Source: Lachnospiraceae bacterium UBA3633 (GTDB lineage: Bacteria; Bacillota; Clostridia; Lachnospirales; Lachnospiraceae). Taken from it: DNA of 26,093 bases. Below the pieces are notes generated by a model. That model was not told the DNA's origin, did no database searches, and saw only the letters and a program-made list of their open reading frames with translations. Where the stretch lies: assembly GCA_002374095.1 (NCBI GenBank), contig DFKY01000021.1:1-26093 (forward strand), read 5' to 3'. Every line of letters begins with the position of its first letter. The first letter of the stretch is position 1. Positions 7,405 to 16,228 of this stretch are shown in pieces. A program made the translations under genes and the position numbers.

Positions 7405-10400
7405 ATGTTGCAAGTTTTAAAAAATGAAGTTAGAAAAAAGCTGGCATTACTTCTTATAGTATGTCTTGTATTTTGCACTAATTCATTTGATGGTTTAAGT
7501 CGTGCATATGCAGATGAGATAACGAGTGAGAGTAAAGTTTCATCACTGGAAGTGGTGACAGATGATGTTGCCAAGATTTCAGATGATGCTACGAAAAATG
7601 AAGAGGAGCATAGTGTAGTTTCAGAACAAAGTAAAGATGTGACTTCTGATGCGAAAGTGAGTGCAGAAAAAGATAAAGAAGTAACTCCTGATAATAGTTT
7701 TGTTGATGAGGCGCCTACAAGCTCAACAAGTGAAGCTGACATCATTTCTGATGAAAGTGATATAGAAGAGCCAGAAGAAGATGAGAAAAGTGAAGATACA
7801 ACTGAAAAAGAAAAGACTAGTGAAGAGCCAAAAGAAAGTACAACTGATGAATTGCAACCATCAGTTGATGAGCATGAAGTAATAGCAACTGAAAGTGACA
7901 TAGAATATACCGAAGAAGAAAATATAGAAAAAGTTTCAACTATAAGTGAGATAGATTATAAAGAACTTGATGCATATGATCAGATTTTATATCAAGATAA
8001 GGATGCAGCATCAAAATATGATAATACTATAATACTATTAAAAGATATAACACTTGATAAAGCACTTTATTTTAAAAATGGTGAGACACTTGACCTTGCT
8101 GGACATAGTATAAAGGGACCAAGTGATGACTATGCAATATATGTAGAAGACACTTTCACACTTATTGATAGTGAAGAGATTGATGGAAAGATAGAAAGTG
8201 GCAATAACAATTACCCTACATTATATCTTGAAGATGCTATAGCAGAGTTTGGTGGTGGATTTATATATGGTGCAGAAGGCGGAAATGAAAACACTGTAGC
8301 TGATGGTAGTGATAAAAAAGAGTTAAAAGATTATAAAGATGGTGGAGATGCCATCCATGCATATGATTCAGATCTTACTTTTAGTGGGGCTCGAGTATAT
8401 GGTGGTAGAGGTATGGAATCATCTGAAGATAGAGGTGGAGATGGTGGTGATGCTATAGTAGTTTTCTCTGCCAAAAAATACAACACTATAGATGTAGCAT
8501 CAGGAAGTATAGTGGGTGGACATGGTGGCAATGGTTATGGAAGTGATAAGCCTTATGGTGGCTCATCAATTATAATGGGTGATCTTTCATATGAAAATGA
8601 ATTTTTAGGTCGTGGACTTAATGGTAATGTGGGTGGTGGATCTGGTGGTACAGCAATAAATATAAAAGCAGATAAGTTTGACGCGAAAAAACTTACTTAT
8701 GGTAAATATATGATAAGTGCTGGTGATAATGGTTACTCTGTTGATAAAGATGAAAACGAACTAAAAGTTGAGAGATATGCACTTTTCAATGCAAGCCCTA
8801 ATAAAAAAGGATTTATGGTGGAAGATAGTTTCCTTGGCACTGGATATACAGATAGCTATTATAGCTTGGCTAACCTTGATGGCAATAACTATGTTACATC
8901 ACTTAAGCTTCAAAATCCTACAGGACTTTGCACGGCATTTGCATTTACTGCATATGCAGAGACTAATCTTCTAAAGAAATATCCAGACTATGTAAAAAAT
9001 GTATTAAATAGAAATATAGATAGCATACTTGATAGAAGTAGTTGGGCAAATTTTGATGATGGACTTAATCTTTCAGAGATGCAATTTGGTATGCAACTTT
9101 TCACACAGCCAAAAGATGAATTTAATAATGCTGGTGATAGTAGGACAGTGAAAATATCAGGAGAATCACCAGCTGGAAAAGATTGGGCTGATTATGGATC
9201 AAACTCTTTCACCCTATCAATCGCATCTACTACTTGGAGATCTCTTGTAGAAGAAGATAGTCCTCTTGATTGGCCAAGACTTGGAAATAGTGTTCAAGGA
9301 AGTTGGTCTGGAAGTGCAGGTGAAAGTCTTGTAAGTGCTGCCATCAATAAAAACTTCCTTGATTCTTATACTAATAAAACAGTCGTTCATGCAAAAGAAT
9401 CTCTTGTAAGAGATCTTTCAGATTATTATAATGGAACCACATTTGATAGAGACAAGTTTGTAGAACAAGCAAAAAAAGATATAGTAAAGTATAATGGTTT
9501 TGAATTCTTTATATATACACTCGGTGCACAAAGTAAGGCAAGGAATCTTGATGAAAATAATAGTAATCTACATTATGTAAAGGATGGTGTGGATTATGGT
9601 GAAGTATATGCACTTGATGCAAAAGATGTATCTGATGATGGAAATCTTGGTGGACATGCGATGTACTGTATAGGTTGGGACGACGATATAGAGTTTAAGG
9701 GAAGCTTTGGAACTTACACTGGTGCATTCATATGTAAGAACTCTTGGAATAATTTCACATTAGTGCCATATGATAATGCATGGGGTGTCACAACTAATCA
9801 AGGCAATAGTTATGAACATACTTGGTATATGGATTATATGGTGACAGATTTTGAACCATCTTTTTCAGAATATGAAAATAATTATTTCTATGATACAGGT
9901 ACAGTAGCTACATATTTATCACAAGCTGAGAATCATAGATTGTCTGTCTTCAATACTTTTGAGATAAGAAACAGTAAAGAAAAAATAAAGGCTGTAAGCT
10001 TTTATGCAAATACAGAAGATGAGTATGACATATCTATCTATAAAGTCAACTCTTTAGATTCAGCTAATCAATTAAGAATGGATATGAATAATAACAGTAA
10101 TAAGCTATGTGAATTGACAGCTAATGCATCTAAGGGTATGAATACAATTGATATAAGCGATAGAAACTTAGAATGCAATGAAGGGGAATATATAGCAGTA
10201 AAAGTTGCATATGCTCACAATAGAATTGTTATGGATGCAAATGACATTGAAGATGTTAATTCAAATATGCGTTATACTACAACAGGCAAGGGTAGAAGCT
10301 TTATAATTGATGAAGATGCTCATGCATTGAGTGCATTTAATGCTGGCCGTAATGCTCGTATACGTCTTGTAACCAATAATTTTATAAAACTTGATGCAAA

Positions 10401-12444
10401 TTGGGATAGCACTATAACGAGTGTAAATGACCAAAATGGACATTTTGGCACAAGTGATGAGATTGCATATTTTGAGCCAACACTTCGTGCATCACTTAGT
10501 AATCTTCTTGAACCAACGACAAAAACAGGAAAAGTGTTTGTGAATTATAATACAGTAGCTGATGGAAGTGGTACTACATATGATAATAATTCTCTCTATC
10601 ATCTTGACATAGCTCAAGATCTTACACTTTATGCACAGTATGCTGATAGTTCTGACACTAAGACATTGAGTTTTAATAAGGGACATGTGAACGCAACTGG
10701 CACTATGAATTCAATTACAAGAGCGGTTGGAAGTAGTGTCAATGCACCTGATGCTGTATATACTTATGTAGGCCATGAGCTTGATTACTGGAATGGTAGT
10801 GATGGAAATCAGTATCGTGCTGGAGATCCTATAGTACTCAATGATAATATAACTCTTACAGCAGTATGGAAAGGAAAAGTATACAACATAACTTATGAAT
10901 TAAATGGTGCGAGATGGAGAGGTGCAAGTGGTACACCATCTATAACATATGGAGAAGAGATAAATGTGCCAGCTTCAGCAAGTATGATATATGTAGGTCA
11001 TGAATTTAAGGGATGGTATGATAACGAAGGACTTACTGGTACAAAAGTAGAAAAGATGAAAGTAAGTGAGACAAATCCTAAAGATCTTATATATTTTGCT
11101 TTGTGGGATATAGAAAGGTTTACTGTGTCTTTTGACATGGATGGGCATGGCACAGCTATTGCACCACAGACAATTAACTATGGTGATAAAGTGACAAGGC
11201 CAACAGACCCAACAGCTATAGGATATAAGTTTGATGGCTGGTATGATGGCAGTACTCCTTGGAATTTTGATACGACTATAACATCTGATAAGACATTAAC
11301 TGCTCACTGGAGAGAAGCTATAAGTGTAGTATTTCATAGTGACCATGGAAGGACCCCAGATACAGAAACTTTAAATGATGGAGAAAGAGCGACTGACCCA
11401 GGTGCTATCAATGTAGTTGGTTATACTTTTAATCATTGGTATGCAACGAGTTCCGATATACCATATAATTTTAATACTGTCTTACGTATAGCTGATCTCA
11501 CAAATAGAAGACTCGACTTATATGCAAAGTTTACAGCAAATCAAACTCCATCAGGTAATAATGGCAATAATAATAGCGACAATAGTGGTAGTAGTAGCGG
11601 AAGCAGTAGAGGAAGTAGAACCAATGGACCTTCACTTGGCGGCAATGTAGTATCGCCAGCATTTACAGAGCTTAATGTAGGCCCAGTGGCCAATCCAGCA
11701 AATGATACAAAACTTAGTGTAAGCATTAAAACTATACCTATAACAATGAATACCAATGGCTCAACATGGGGCACAGATGAAAATGGCAACTCTACTTTAA
11801 TTCTTAAAGATGCCCTTGGCAATTCGGTACAAGCAAAAAATATGTTTGCTTGTATAGAAAGAGTAGTGACAGATGGTAGTGGACATAAAGTAAGTGTGCA
11901 AGATTTCTACTATTTTGATAGCGAAGGTAAGATGTATACAGGATGGCTTAGAGATAACACCACTACATATTATTTTGATAAAGATGCTGGCAGTAATCAA
12001 GGAAAACTTACAAGAGGCTGGAAGAAGATAGATGGTTCATATTATTATTTTGATGGTACAGGAAATCTTCAAAAGAGCACAATTACTCCAGATGGATATG
12101 CACTTGATAAAAACGGTAAATGGATAGAAGGTGTGCCTCGTGAATCTGATATAAGTGTAAAGGCTGCAAGTGAAAAACATTCGTCAAGTATCATAAATTC
12201 GACAGCAAATGCAGATATTAATGAAATTATAAAGAATTACTTCAATAATAACATTGTAGAGTTTATGAATTCGCTTAATAGTTTGAATTCAACTACTGCC
12301 AATCAAAATGCTATAACAAATAATAATGAAAGTTCTGCGATAATTAATAATAATAGTACAAATGTAATTGCTAATCAAAGCAAATCATCTACAGGTTCGA
12401 CTGGAAGTACAGGAAAACGAACGGGAAAAGTTTTAGATAAATAA
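7405..12444 (+). CDS. multidomain surface protein with papain-type peptidase
   Basis: A 1679-residue exported protein. Order: signal peptide (cleavage near AYA-36); acidic Ser/Thr/Glu spacer (about 37-185); Gly-rich region suggesting a right-handed beta-helix (about 195-460); a C1A papain-like peptidase (about 490-830); a lectin-like domain of the type that follows clostridial C1 peptidases (about 830-995); several InlB/Flg_new-type beta repeats (about 1000-1375, for example FDGWYDG); a Gly/Ser/Asn linker (about 1378-1410); cell-wall repeats (about 1500-1575, YYFDSEGKMYTGW, ending ITPDGYALDKNGKW); and an Asn/Ser-rich tail. Catalytic residues fit: Gln503 (oxyanion), Cys509 in PTGLCTAFAF, His751 in GGHAMYCIGW, Asn779 in CKNSW. 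The usual Trp after the Cys is Thr. GTGAGG at 7392-7397 supports the ATG. It probably acts at the cell surface on host or peptide substrates, which cannot be named from sequence. Confidence 0.85.
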   Translation: MLQVLKNEVRKKLALLLIVCLVFCTNSFDGLSRAYADEITSESKVSSLEVVTDDVAKISDDATKNEEEHSVVSEQSKDVTSDAKVSAEKDKEVTPDNSFVDEAPTSSTSEADIISDESDIEEPEEDEKSEDTTEKEKTSEEPKESTTDELQPSVDEHEVIATESDIEYTEEENIEKVSTISEIDYKELDAYDQILYQDKDAASKYDNTIILLKDITLDKALYFKNGETLDLAGHSIKGPSDDYAIYVEDTFTLIDSEEIDGKIESGNNNYPTLYLEDAIAEFGGGFIYGAEGGNENTVADGSDKKELKDYKDGGDAIHAYDSDLTFSGARVYGGRGMESSEDRGGDGGDAIVVFSAKKYNTIDVASGSIVGGHGGNGYGSDKPYGGSSIIMGDLSYENEFLGRGLNGNVGGGSGGTAINIKADKFDAKKLTYGKYMISAGDNGYSVDKDENELKVERYALFNASPNKKGFMVEDSFLGTGYTDSYYSLANLDGNNYVTSLKLQNPTGLCTAFAFTAYAETNLLKKYPDYVKNVLNRNIDSILDRSSWANFDDGLNLSEMQFGMQLFTQPKDEFNNAGDSRTVKISGESPAGKDWADYGSNSFTLSIASTTWRSLVEEDSPLDWPRLGNSVQGSWSGSAGESLVSAAINKNFLDSYTNKTVVHAKESLVRDLSDYYNGTTFDRDKFVEQAKKDIVKYNGFEFFIYTLGAQSKARNLDENNSNLHYVKDGVDYGEVYALDAKDVSDDGNLGGHAMYCIGWDDDIEFKGSFGTYTGAFICKNSWNNFTLVPYDNAWGVTTNQGNSYEHTWYMDYMVTDFEPSFSEYENNYFYDTGTVATYLSQAENHRLSVFNTFEIRNSKEKIKAVSFYANTEDEYDISIYKVNSLDSANQLRMDMNNNSNKLCELTANASKGMNTIDISDRNLECNEGEYIAVKVAYAHNRIVMDANDIEDVNSNMRYTTTGKGRSFIIDEDAHALSAFNAGRNARIRLVTNNFIKLDANWDSTITSVNDQNGHFGTSDEIAYFEPTLRASLSNLLEPTTKTGKVFVNYNTVADGSGTTYDNNSLYHLDIAQDLTLYAQYADSSDTKTLSFNKGHVNATGTMNSITRAVGSSVNAPDAVYTYVGHELDYWNGSDGNQYRAGDPIVLNDNITLTAVWKGKVYNITYELNGARWRGASGTPSITYGEEINVPASASMIYVGHEFKGWYDNEGLTGTKVEKMKVSETNPKDLIYFALWDIERFTVSFDMDGHGTAIAPQTINYGDKVTRPTDPTAIGYKFDGWYDGSTPWNFDTTITSDKTLTAHWREAISVVFHSDHGRTPDTETLNDGERATDPGAINVVGYTFNHWYATSSDIPYNFNTVLRIADLTNRRLDLYAKFTANQTPSGNNGNNNSDNSGSSSGSSRGSRTNGPSLGGNVVSPAFTELNVGPVANPANDTKLSVSIKTIPITMNTNGSTWGTDENGNSTLILKDALGNSVQAKNMFACIERVVTDGSGHKVSVQDFYYFDSEGKMYTGWLRDNTTTYYFDKDAGSNQGKLTRGWKKIDGSYYYFDGTGNLQKSTITPDGYALDKNGKWIEGVPRESDISVKAASEKHSSSIINSTANADINEIIKNYFNNNIVEFMNSLNSLNSTTANQNAITNNNESSAIINNNSTNVIANQSKSSTGSTGSTGKRTGKVLDK

Positions 12445-12475
12445 AAAAAAGCCTCTCATCTGAGAGGCTTTTTTT
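12443..12475. terminator. bidirectional Rho-independent terminator
   Basis: The stem is GCCTCTC (12451-12457) with GAGAGGC (12462-12468) and a 4-base loop, flanked by an 8-A run on the left and a 7-T run on the right. It can terminate both the plus-strand surface protein gene and the minus-strand gene, whose stop codon lies in the T run. Confidence 0.92.
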
Positions 12476-13670
12476 ATTCGCTTGTGTAATTGTCAAAGTA
12501 TCCTTTTATCAGTATGAAAGGAGTGCCTTTGTCGCCAGATCCAGATGTGAGATCTGCAAGACTTCCAAGGATATCTGTTATCTCTCTTGGCGTAGTACCG
12601 ACTGATGACATATTGCCTTTTAGGTCACTTCCCTTTTTTCTTATAGAGTCTTTTATCGCTTCTTTAAGTTCTTCACCCGAAAGATTTTTATAGTCGTTGT
12701 CAGCCAGATACTTAAGCTTTAATTCATTTGGGGTGCCGTTTAAGCCATCTGTATATGCAGGGCTTACAACAGGATCGGCAAGCTCCCAGATTTTTCCTTT
12801 TGGATCTTTAAATGCTCCATCACCATAGATCATGACTTCTATATTTTTACCTGTCTTTTCATATAAAAGATTTTTTATATCTTGCACTAAAATATTGCAA
12901 GAGCTTGATGGAAAAAGTTTTACTTTTTCATCTGTTGCTTTATTGGAACCAAGTAGACCATAAAGCTCATTGAAACCAGATCCATCTACAGATTTTGTAA
13001 GTATATCATCAAGTCCAAGTACAATCTCTCCACCATTTTCTTTTAGTATTCTTTTTGTTCGTGCTCTTTTATGGATGTCGCAAGTCAAGACATATTTTGT
13101 ATAGTTAAGGATTGCCTTTTCATTATTTGCGAATATGATTTCGCATTCTGCACCTTCATTTTCTACTATACTTTTGTAGTAATCTATATAGTCTATGCCT
13201 GTGAATTCGTGCTTTTTATAGCCAAAAAGTTCTCTGTACTTTTTGTACGAGAGTACATCTGTATAAGGGTTTACATTTTTCGCATCTATATCATCATAAG
13301 TTAGTATAGCATTGCCCACTTCGTCAGATGGATAAGAGAGCATGATGATGACTTTTTTAAGCCCTCTTGCTATACCTCTAAGTAAAACTGAAAACCTATT
13401 TCTTGATGTGATAGGGTGTATAAGTCCTACGGTATTATCTCCATATTTTTCTTTTATATCTTTGGCTATCTGATCTATGGTAGCATAATTCCCAGTAGAT
13501 CTCGCGACTACTGATTCTGTGATTGCATATACATCTTTATCGTCAAGCCTGATGCCATCTTCGGTAACGGCATTGAGCAGTGATTCTACAGCTATTACTT
13601 TTAAGTCATCACCCTCTCTTATTATAGGACCGCGTATTCCGATTGACATTACTCCTATATTTCTTTTCAT
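12474..13670 (-). CDS. F420-0:L-glutamate ligase-like protein
   Basis: A 398-residue protein that resembles the clostridial branch of the F420-0:gamma-glutamyl ligase family (CofE/FbiB N-domain, PF01996). Recognisable parts are the N-terminal GIRGPIIREGDDL, the segment DVYAITESVVARSTGNYA, LIHPITSRNRFS and, later, MIYGDGAFKDP and ADPVVSPAYTDG. True CofE adds glutamates to the F420 precursor, but clostridia of this kind are not known to make F420 and no other F420 gene is here, so the substrate is probably different; the label comes from the family only. The start is supported by AAGGAG (minus strand, about 13684-13679), 8 bases before the ATG. No signal peptide, so cytoplasmic. It stands alone and ends at the bidirectional terminator. 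Confidence 0.78.
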   Translation of the reverse strand: MKRNIGVMSIGIRGPIIREGDDLKVIAVESLLNAVTEDGIRLDDKDVYAITESVVARSTGNYATIDQIAKDIKEKYGDNTVGLIHPITSRNRFSVLLRGIARGLKKVIIMLSYPSDEVGNAILTYDDIDAKNVNPYTDVLSYKKYRELFGYKKHEFTGIDYIDYYKSIVENEGAECEIIFANNEKAILNYTKYVLTCDIHKRARTKRILKENGGEIVLGLDDILTKSVDGSGFNELYGLLGSNKATDEKVKLFPSSSCNILVQDIKNLLYEKTGKNIEVMIYGDGAFKDPKGKIWELADPVVSPAYTDGLNGTPNELKLKYLADNDYKNLSGEELKEAIKDSIRKKGSDLKGNMSSVGTTPREITDILGSLADLTSGSGDKGTPFILIKGYFDNYTSE

Positions 13671-13733
13671 GAGACATACTCCTTATATAATGATATACAT
13701 TAGTATTATATATCAAAACTTAAAAAAAATATA

Positions 13734-13761
13734 TTGATTTTTAGTAAATTTATATTATAAT
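13734..13761 (+). promoter_or_regulatory. promoter of the PotD-like lipoprotein gene
   Basis: TTGATT (13734-13739), a 16-base spacer and a perfect TATAAT (13756-13761) place the start near 13768, about 74 bases before the ATG at 13842. Confidence 0.6.
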
Positions 13762-13780
13762 TATATCGTGTGTCATGAGG

Positions 13781-13792
13781 CAAAAATTTTTG
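13781..13792. promoter_or_regulatory. perfect 12-bp palindrome in the leader
   Basis: CAAAAATTTTTG is an exact palindrome lying just after the predicted transcription start. With no loop it is better read as a protein-binding site than as an RNA hairpin. In AT-rich DNA such a palindrome can also arise by chance. Confidence 0.3.
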
Positions 13793-13841
13793 TCTTATAT
13801 TAGAGTACACATTAATCATTCAATTTGTGGGAGGATTCGAA

Positions 13842-14921
13842 ATGAAAAAAAGTTTAAAAAGAATCGTTGCTATAGTAGTTTTGGCTACTCTTACAGCAGG
13901 GCTTATATCTTGCAGCAACGCTGTGTCTACAGCTAGCTCTGGTAAAGACTTGTATATACTGAATTTTGGTGACTATATGGCTGAAGATGCGATTAAGATT
14001 TTTGAAAAAGAGACAGGAGTAACTGTTCATCAAGATGTATTTGAAGCTAATGAAGAAGTAATACCAGTTATTGAAAGTGGAGCAAAATATGATGTGATAT
14101 GCATATCAGATTATTGCATAGAACGTATGATAGATAGGGAGCTACTTCTTCCTCTTGATAAGACAAAGATTCCTAATCTCGTAAATATAAATAAAGATAA
14201 GTATGAGATGCTTGCAGTATGTGATCCAGGTAATACATATGCAGTTCCATACTTCTGTGGGTCGATGGGAATCTTCTTTAATAAGACCAAGCTTGATGCT
14301 ATGGGGATAACTTTCCCAAGAAGCTGGAAAGAACTTTTTAATCCTGCACTTAAAGGTGAACTTATCATGCAGTCATCTATAAGAGACCTTTATACTGTAG
14401 GACTTCGTAAAAATGGTTTTTCTGTCAATTCAACAAGTAAAGAAGAGATAGATATATGCACAGAAGATTTTATAAAGCAGAAATCTTATGTGCAAGGATA
14501 TTTTACTGATCAAGTAAAAGAGAAGATGCTTTCTGGAGAAGCAGCTATAGCTCCTATGACAAGTGGAGATGTACAATATGTATACCTTGAAGGCACCGAT
14601 GATGAATACTGCTTTGTAGTTCCAGAAGAAGGAACTCAAATATTTATAGATGCATGGTGCATACTTAAAGATGCAGAAAATGTAGATAGCGCCTATAAGT
14701 TTATAGACTATATGTGTAGAGAAGATGTAGCTCGTATCAATGCAGAGTATGTAGGATATGAGTCAGTCAATGACAAAGCTCCAGATGATGAGTTCTTATA
14801 TATGAGAAAAATAGAAGGAGCATACATTGACTATAGCAATGGCAATAATGAGCTTGAGAGAGATGTAGGAGATGCTATAAGATATTATAGTGATGGTTAT
14901 AATAGGATAAAAGCATCATAA
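13842..14921 (+). CDS. PotD-like solute-binding lipoprotein
   Basis: A 359-residue extracellular solute-binding protein of the spermidine/putrescine (PotD) type that would deliver ligand to an ABC permease at the membrane. It has a lipoprotein signal with lipobox LISC (lipidated Cys24). Family-like segments include LYILNFGDYMAEDAI near the start, YDVICISDY, YAVPYFCGSMGIFFNK, PRSWKELFNP and, near the C-terminus, AYKFIDYMCREDVA. The ATG at 13842 is chosen over an in-frame GTG at 13827 because GGGAGG at 13829-13834 sits 7 bases before it and overlaps the GTG. No potA, potB or potC lies next to it in this window, so the ligand (polyamine or another small cation) and its partner permease are not settled. 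The nifS promoter starts right after its stop codon. Confidence 0.85.
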   Translation: MKKSLKRIVAIVVLATLTAGLISCSNAVSTASSGKDLYILNFGDYMAEDAIKIFEKETGVTVHQDVFEANEEVIPVIESGAKYDVICISDYCIERMIDRELLLPLDKTKIPNLVNINKDKYEMLAVCDPGNTYAVPYFCGSMGIFFNKTKLDAMGITFPRSWKELFNPALKGELIMQSSIRDLYTVGLRKNGFSVNSTSKEEIDICTEDFIKQKSYVQGYFTDQVKEKMLSGEAAIAPMTSGDVQYVYLEGTDDEYCFVVPEEGTQIFIDAWCILKDAENVDSAYKFIDYMCREDVARINAEYVGYESVNDKAPDDEFLYMRKIEGAYIDYSNGNNELERDVGDAIRYYSDGYNRIKAS

Positions 14922-14922
14922 A

Positions 14923-14950
14923 TTGACAAAATACAGAAAAGTATTATAAT
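14923..14950 (+). promoter_or_regulatory. consensus promoter of nifS-nifU-recJ
   Basis: Both hexamers are perfect: TTGACA (14923-14928) and TATAAT (14945-14950) with a 16-base spacer. The expected start is about 14957, inside the first of two repeated palindromic sites, which suggests that a strong promoter is held in check by a repressor. Confidence 0.85.
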
Positions 14951-14953
14951 AGA

Positions 14954-14991
14954 GATTAGATATACTTAATTATGATTAGATATATTTAATC
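14954..14991. promoter_or_regulatory. tandem palindromic sites, probable operator
   Basis: Two copies of GATTAGATATAYTTAAT occur at 14954-14970 and 14974-14990, identical except for one base and exactly 20 bp apart (two helical turns). The second copy, GATTAGATATATTTAATC (14974-14991), is a palindrome at 16 of 18 positions. They cover the expected transcription start and lie just before the ribosome binding site of nifS. By position they are a good candidate operator for an Fe-S-responsive regulator such as an Rrf2/IscR-type protein, but no such gene is in the window. Confidence 0.6.
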
Positions 14992-15001
14992 TGGAGGAAA
15001 T

Positions 15002-16183
15002 ATGAATAGACTTATTTATATGGACAATGCTGCCACAACATTTGTCGATAAAAGAGTGCTTGAGGCTATGCTGCCATATCTTACAGATATGTGCTTTAAC
15101 CCAAGTAGTATCTATGATGGAGCGCAAGATGTCCACGCTGCACTTGATATAGCACGAGAGACGATAGCAAAGACATTAAATGCAAATGCAAGAGAGATAT
15201 ACTTTACATCTTGTGGAACTGAATCAGACAACTTTGCGATAAAGGGAGTCGCATATGCCAATCGTGATAAGGGTAAGCATCTTATCACATCTAAAATTGA
15301 GCATCATGCAGTGCTTCATAGTATGGCAGCTTTAGAAAAGGAAGGATATGAAGTTACCTATCTTGATGTTGATGAAAATGGACTTGTAGATCCTGCAACA
15401 CTTGATAAAGCCATAAGACCAGATACAATTCTTGTCTCTATTATGTACGCCAATAATGAAATAGGAACGATAGAACCTATAAAAGAGATTTCTGAAGTTT
15501 GCAAAAAGCATAGTGTTTATCTTCATGTTGATGCAGTGCAAGCATATGCACATATGCCTATAGATGTAGTGAGTGATGGCATAGATATGCTTTCAGCATC
15601 AGGGCACAAGTTTAATGCTATGAAAGGGACAGGCTTCTTATATATAAAAAAAGGTGTCAAGATAAGAAACTTTATGGATGGTGGTGCCCAGGAGTTTAGG
15701 AAAAGAGCTGGTACAGAAAATGTAGCAGGAATTATCGGTATGGCAAAGGCGACAGAGATTGCACATAGCGAAATTGAGGAACGCATGAGCCATGAGAAGA
15801 TGATAAGAGACTATATTATAGATAGAATTTTGAAAGAAATCCCTTATTCAAGATTAAATGGACATAGAGAAAAGAGACTTACCAATAATGTAAATATTGG
15901 CTTTGAATTTATAGAAGGTGAGTCAATGCTTCTTGCACTCAATGATATAGGAGTATGCGCATCATCAGGGTCTGCATGTACATCAGGGTCACTTGATCCA
16001 TCACATGTATTACTTGCTATAGGACTACCTCATGAGAAAGCACATGGGTCGCTTAGACTTACAGTGGATCATACTACGAGCTTGGATGACGCAAAACTAG
16101 TTTGTGACAACCTTCCAAAGATAGTAGAAAGATTAAGGTCGATGTCTCCACTATATGAAGATTTTATAAAAAATAAAAAATAG
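15002..16183 (+). CDS. nifS: cysteine desulfurase, NifS type
   Basis: This enzyme takes sulfur from L-cysteine as a persulfide, releasing alanine, and passes it to the NifU scaffold for Fe-S cluster assembly. It is a 393-residue fold-type I PLP enzyme of the usual NifS/IscS length. Visible features: start MDNAATTFVDKRVLEAM; TSCGTESDNFAIKG; the PLP lysine in SASGHKFNAMKG (Lys203); HVDAVQA before it; RAGTENVAGIIG; and the catalytic cysteine in ASSGSACTSGS (Cys326). GGAGG at 14993-14997 supports the ATG. It is first in an operon with nifU and recJ. The mnmA gene that often follows such pairs in clostridia is absent here. Confidence 0.96.
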   Translation: MNRLIYMDNAATTFVDKRVLEAMLPYLTDMCFNPSSIYDGAQDVHAALDIARETIAKTLNANAREIYFTSCGTESDNFAIKGVAYANRDKGKHLITSKIEHHAVLHSMAALEKEGYEVTYLDVDENGLVDPATLDKAIRPDTILVSIMYANNEIGTIEPIKEISEVCKKHSVYLHVDAVQAYAHMPIDVVSDGIDMLSASGHKFNAMKGTGFLYIKKGVKIRNFMDGGAQEFRKRAGTENVAGIIGMAKATEIAHSEIEERMSHEKMIRDYIIDRILKEIPYSRLNGHREKRLTNNVNIGFEFIEGESMLLALNDIGVCASSGSACTSGSLDPSHVLLAIGLPHEKAHGSLRLTVDHTTSLDDAKLVCDNLPKIVERLRSMSPLYEDFIKNKK

Positions 16184-16228
16184 CATTTGAAAGCATTTAT
16201 ATATAGGGGTAAGGTAAAGGAGTAAAGT

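Noticed and set aside
7251..7901. Minus-strand frame rich in Ser, opposite the surface protein
   Set aside because: It is the antisense shadow of the acidic Ser/Thr/Glu spacer of the gene at 7405 and has no start signals.
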